DNA of 55,002 bases from Pirellulales bacterium. GTDB taxonomy: Bacteria > Planctomycetota > Planctomycetia > Pirellulales > Pirellulaceae. A program made the position numbers and the translations under genes. Within the stretch, counting starts at the first letter, position 1. Each line of letters opens with the position of its first letter. Positions 54,775 through 55,002 of this stretch are shown here, piece after piece. The notes under the pieces are model-generated. The model had not been told where the DNA came from and did not search any database. It saw only the letters and a program-made list of their open reading frames with translations. Where the stretch lies: assembly GCA_022451045.1 (NCBI GenBank), contig JAKUOW010000009.1:1-55002 (forward strand), in the 5' to 3' direction.

Positions 54775-55002
54775 TTACCTCTTCGCGTTGTTTTCAACAA
54801 GTTCCAAGCGTTCTATTTCGCGTGTGATAAACTGACGACATTTTTTCAGATCTTGCAGATCGTTGTCTTTGCCGCCGTTGCCAACACGGAAAAGATATTT
54901 ACCGGCGTTCCATAACGTCGGGTTACGATTGAATAGCGCATCGAGCAGATCCCATGCTTCAACCATCTTGCCGTTCAGCATCAGCTTGTAATGTCTTGGA
55001 TG
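54775..55002 (-). CDS. DUF3310 family protein, cut by the window edge
   Basis: The frame continues in register past the first ATG (54981) to the last base: the upstream codons give HPRHYKL ahead of [17 protein letters not shown]. HPxHY at the start, then [17 protein letters not shown] and [21 protein letters not shown] is the DUF3310 pattern, known from phages as a small protein once called a nucleotide kinase-like or SaV-like protein. Function is not settled. The 5' end lies outside the window, so the true start is not seen. Confidence 0.8.
   Translation of the reverse strand, partial: HPRHYKLMLNGKMVEAWDLLDALFNRNPTLWNAGKYLFRVGNGGKDNDLQDLKKCRQFITREIERLELVENNAKR

Overview
The window reads as most of the genome of a temperate, tailed double-stranded DNA phage. 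The morphology suggested is podovirus-like: there is a P22-type portal, a terminase, adaptor-like and hub-like proteins and a very large polyvalent protein, but no recognisable tape-measure, tail-tube or sheath gene. The host is not directly visible. A 19-bp stretch beside the integrase matches the 3' end of a tRNA-Asn of the kind found in Alphaproteobacteria, and several protein families (the repeat proteins with GNATDFGD motifs, the small basic proteins, the GroES-like protein) are ones I associate with marine alphaproteobacterial phages. That host call is inference.

Layout. (1) 1-6778, plus strand: a run of small early or accessory genes with an ArdA antirestriction protein, a DUF2958 protein and many unknowns. 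Three carry a repeated leader made of two hairpins followed by a conserved CACAACGAGG ribosome-binding element; a fourth has the CACAACGAGG element alone. Two intrinsic terminators and one good sigma70 promoter subdivide the run. (2) 6733-9773, minus strand: replication genes, comprising a zinc-ribbon ORF, a T7 gp4-like primase-helicase, a small loader-like protein, a replisome-organiser-like protein, a VRR-NUC nuclease and a 61-aa basic protein. No DNA polymerase is present. (3) 9874-15183, plus strand: a repressor with a degenerate S24-like tail, then a recombination and integration block (RecB-like exonuclease, ERF annealase, an accessory protein, an AlpA-like HTH protein, a methyltransferase-like protein, a PD-(D/E)XK-like protein), a putative attP and a tyrosine integrase. 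(4) 55002-15166, minus strand: about 40 kb of tightly packed late genes. In transcription order these are a DUF3310 protein (cut by the window edge), an NrdR-like zinc-ribbon protein, TerL, portal, small virion proteins, a GroES-like protein, scaffold, decoration and major capsid proteins, adaptor-like proteins, a tail fibre, three paralogous 12-repeat proteins, small basic proteins, a hub-like protein, internal virion proteins with a GNAT acetyltransferase among them, a 2427-aa polyvalent protein, and a lysis cassette ending in a GH24 endolysin.

How it fits together. A 19-bp palindrome, TGTATCA-N5-TGATACA, occurs exactly three times: ahead of the replisome-organiser gene, ahead of the recombination block and ahead of the portal gene. 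Half-sites sit at the divergent repressor/replication promoter and, in tandem, beside the integrase. This looks like the operator network of the repressor, tying replication, recombination, integration and virion genes to one lysogeny switch. The most unusual contents are the two-hairpin leader family, the polyvalent protein with a RelA/SpoT-like domain, and the three 12-repeat proteins that share a 6+6 architecture.

There is no gene-free stretch longer than about 210 bases. The longest (13553-13761) holds the putative attP and the tandem half-sites.
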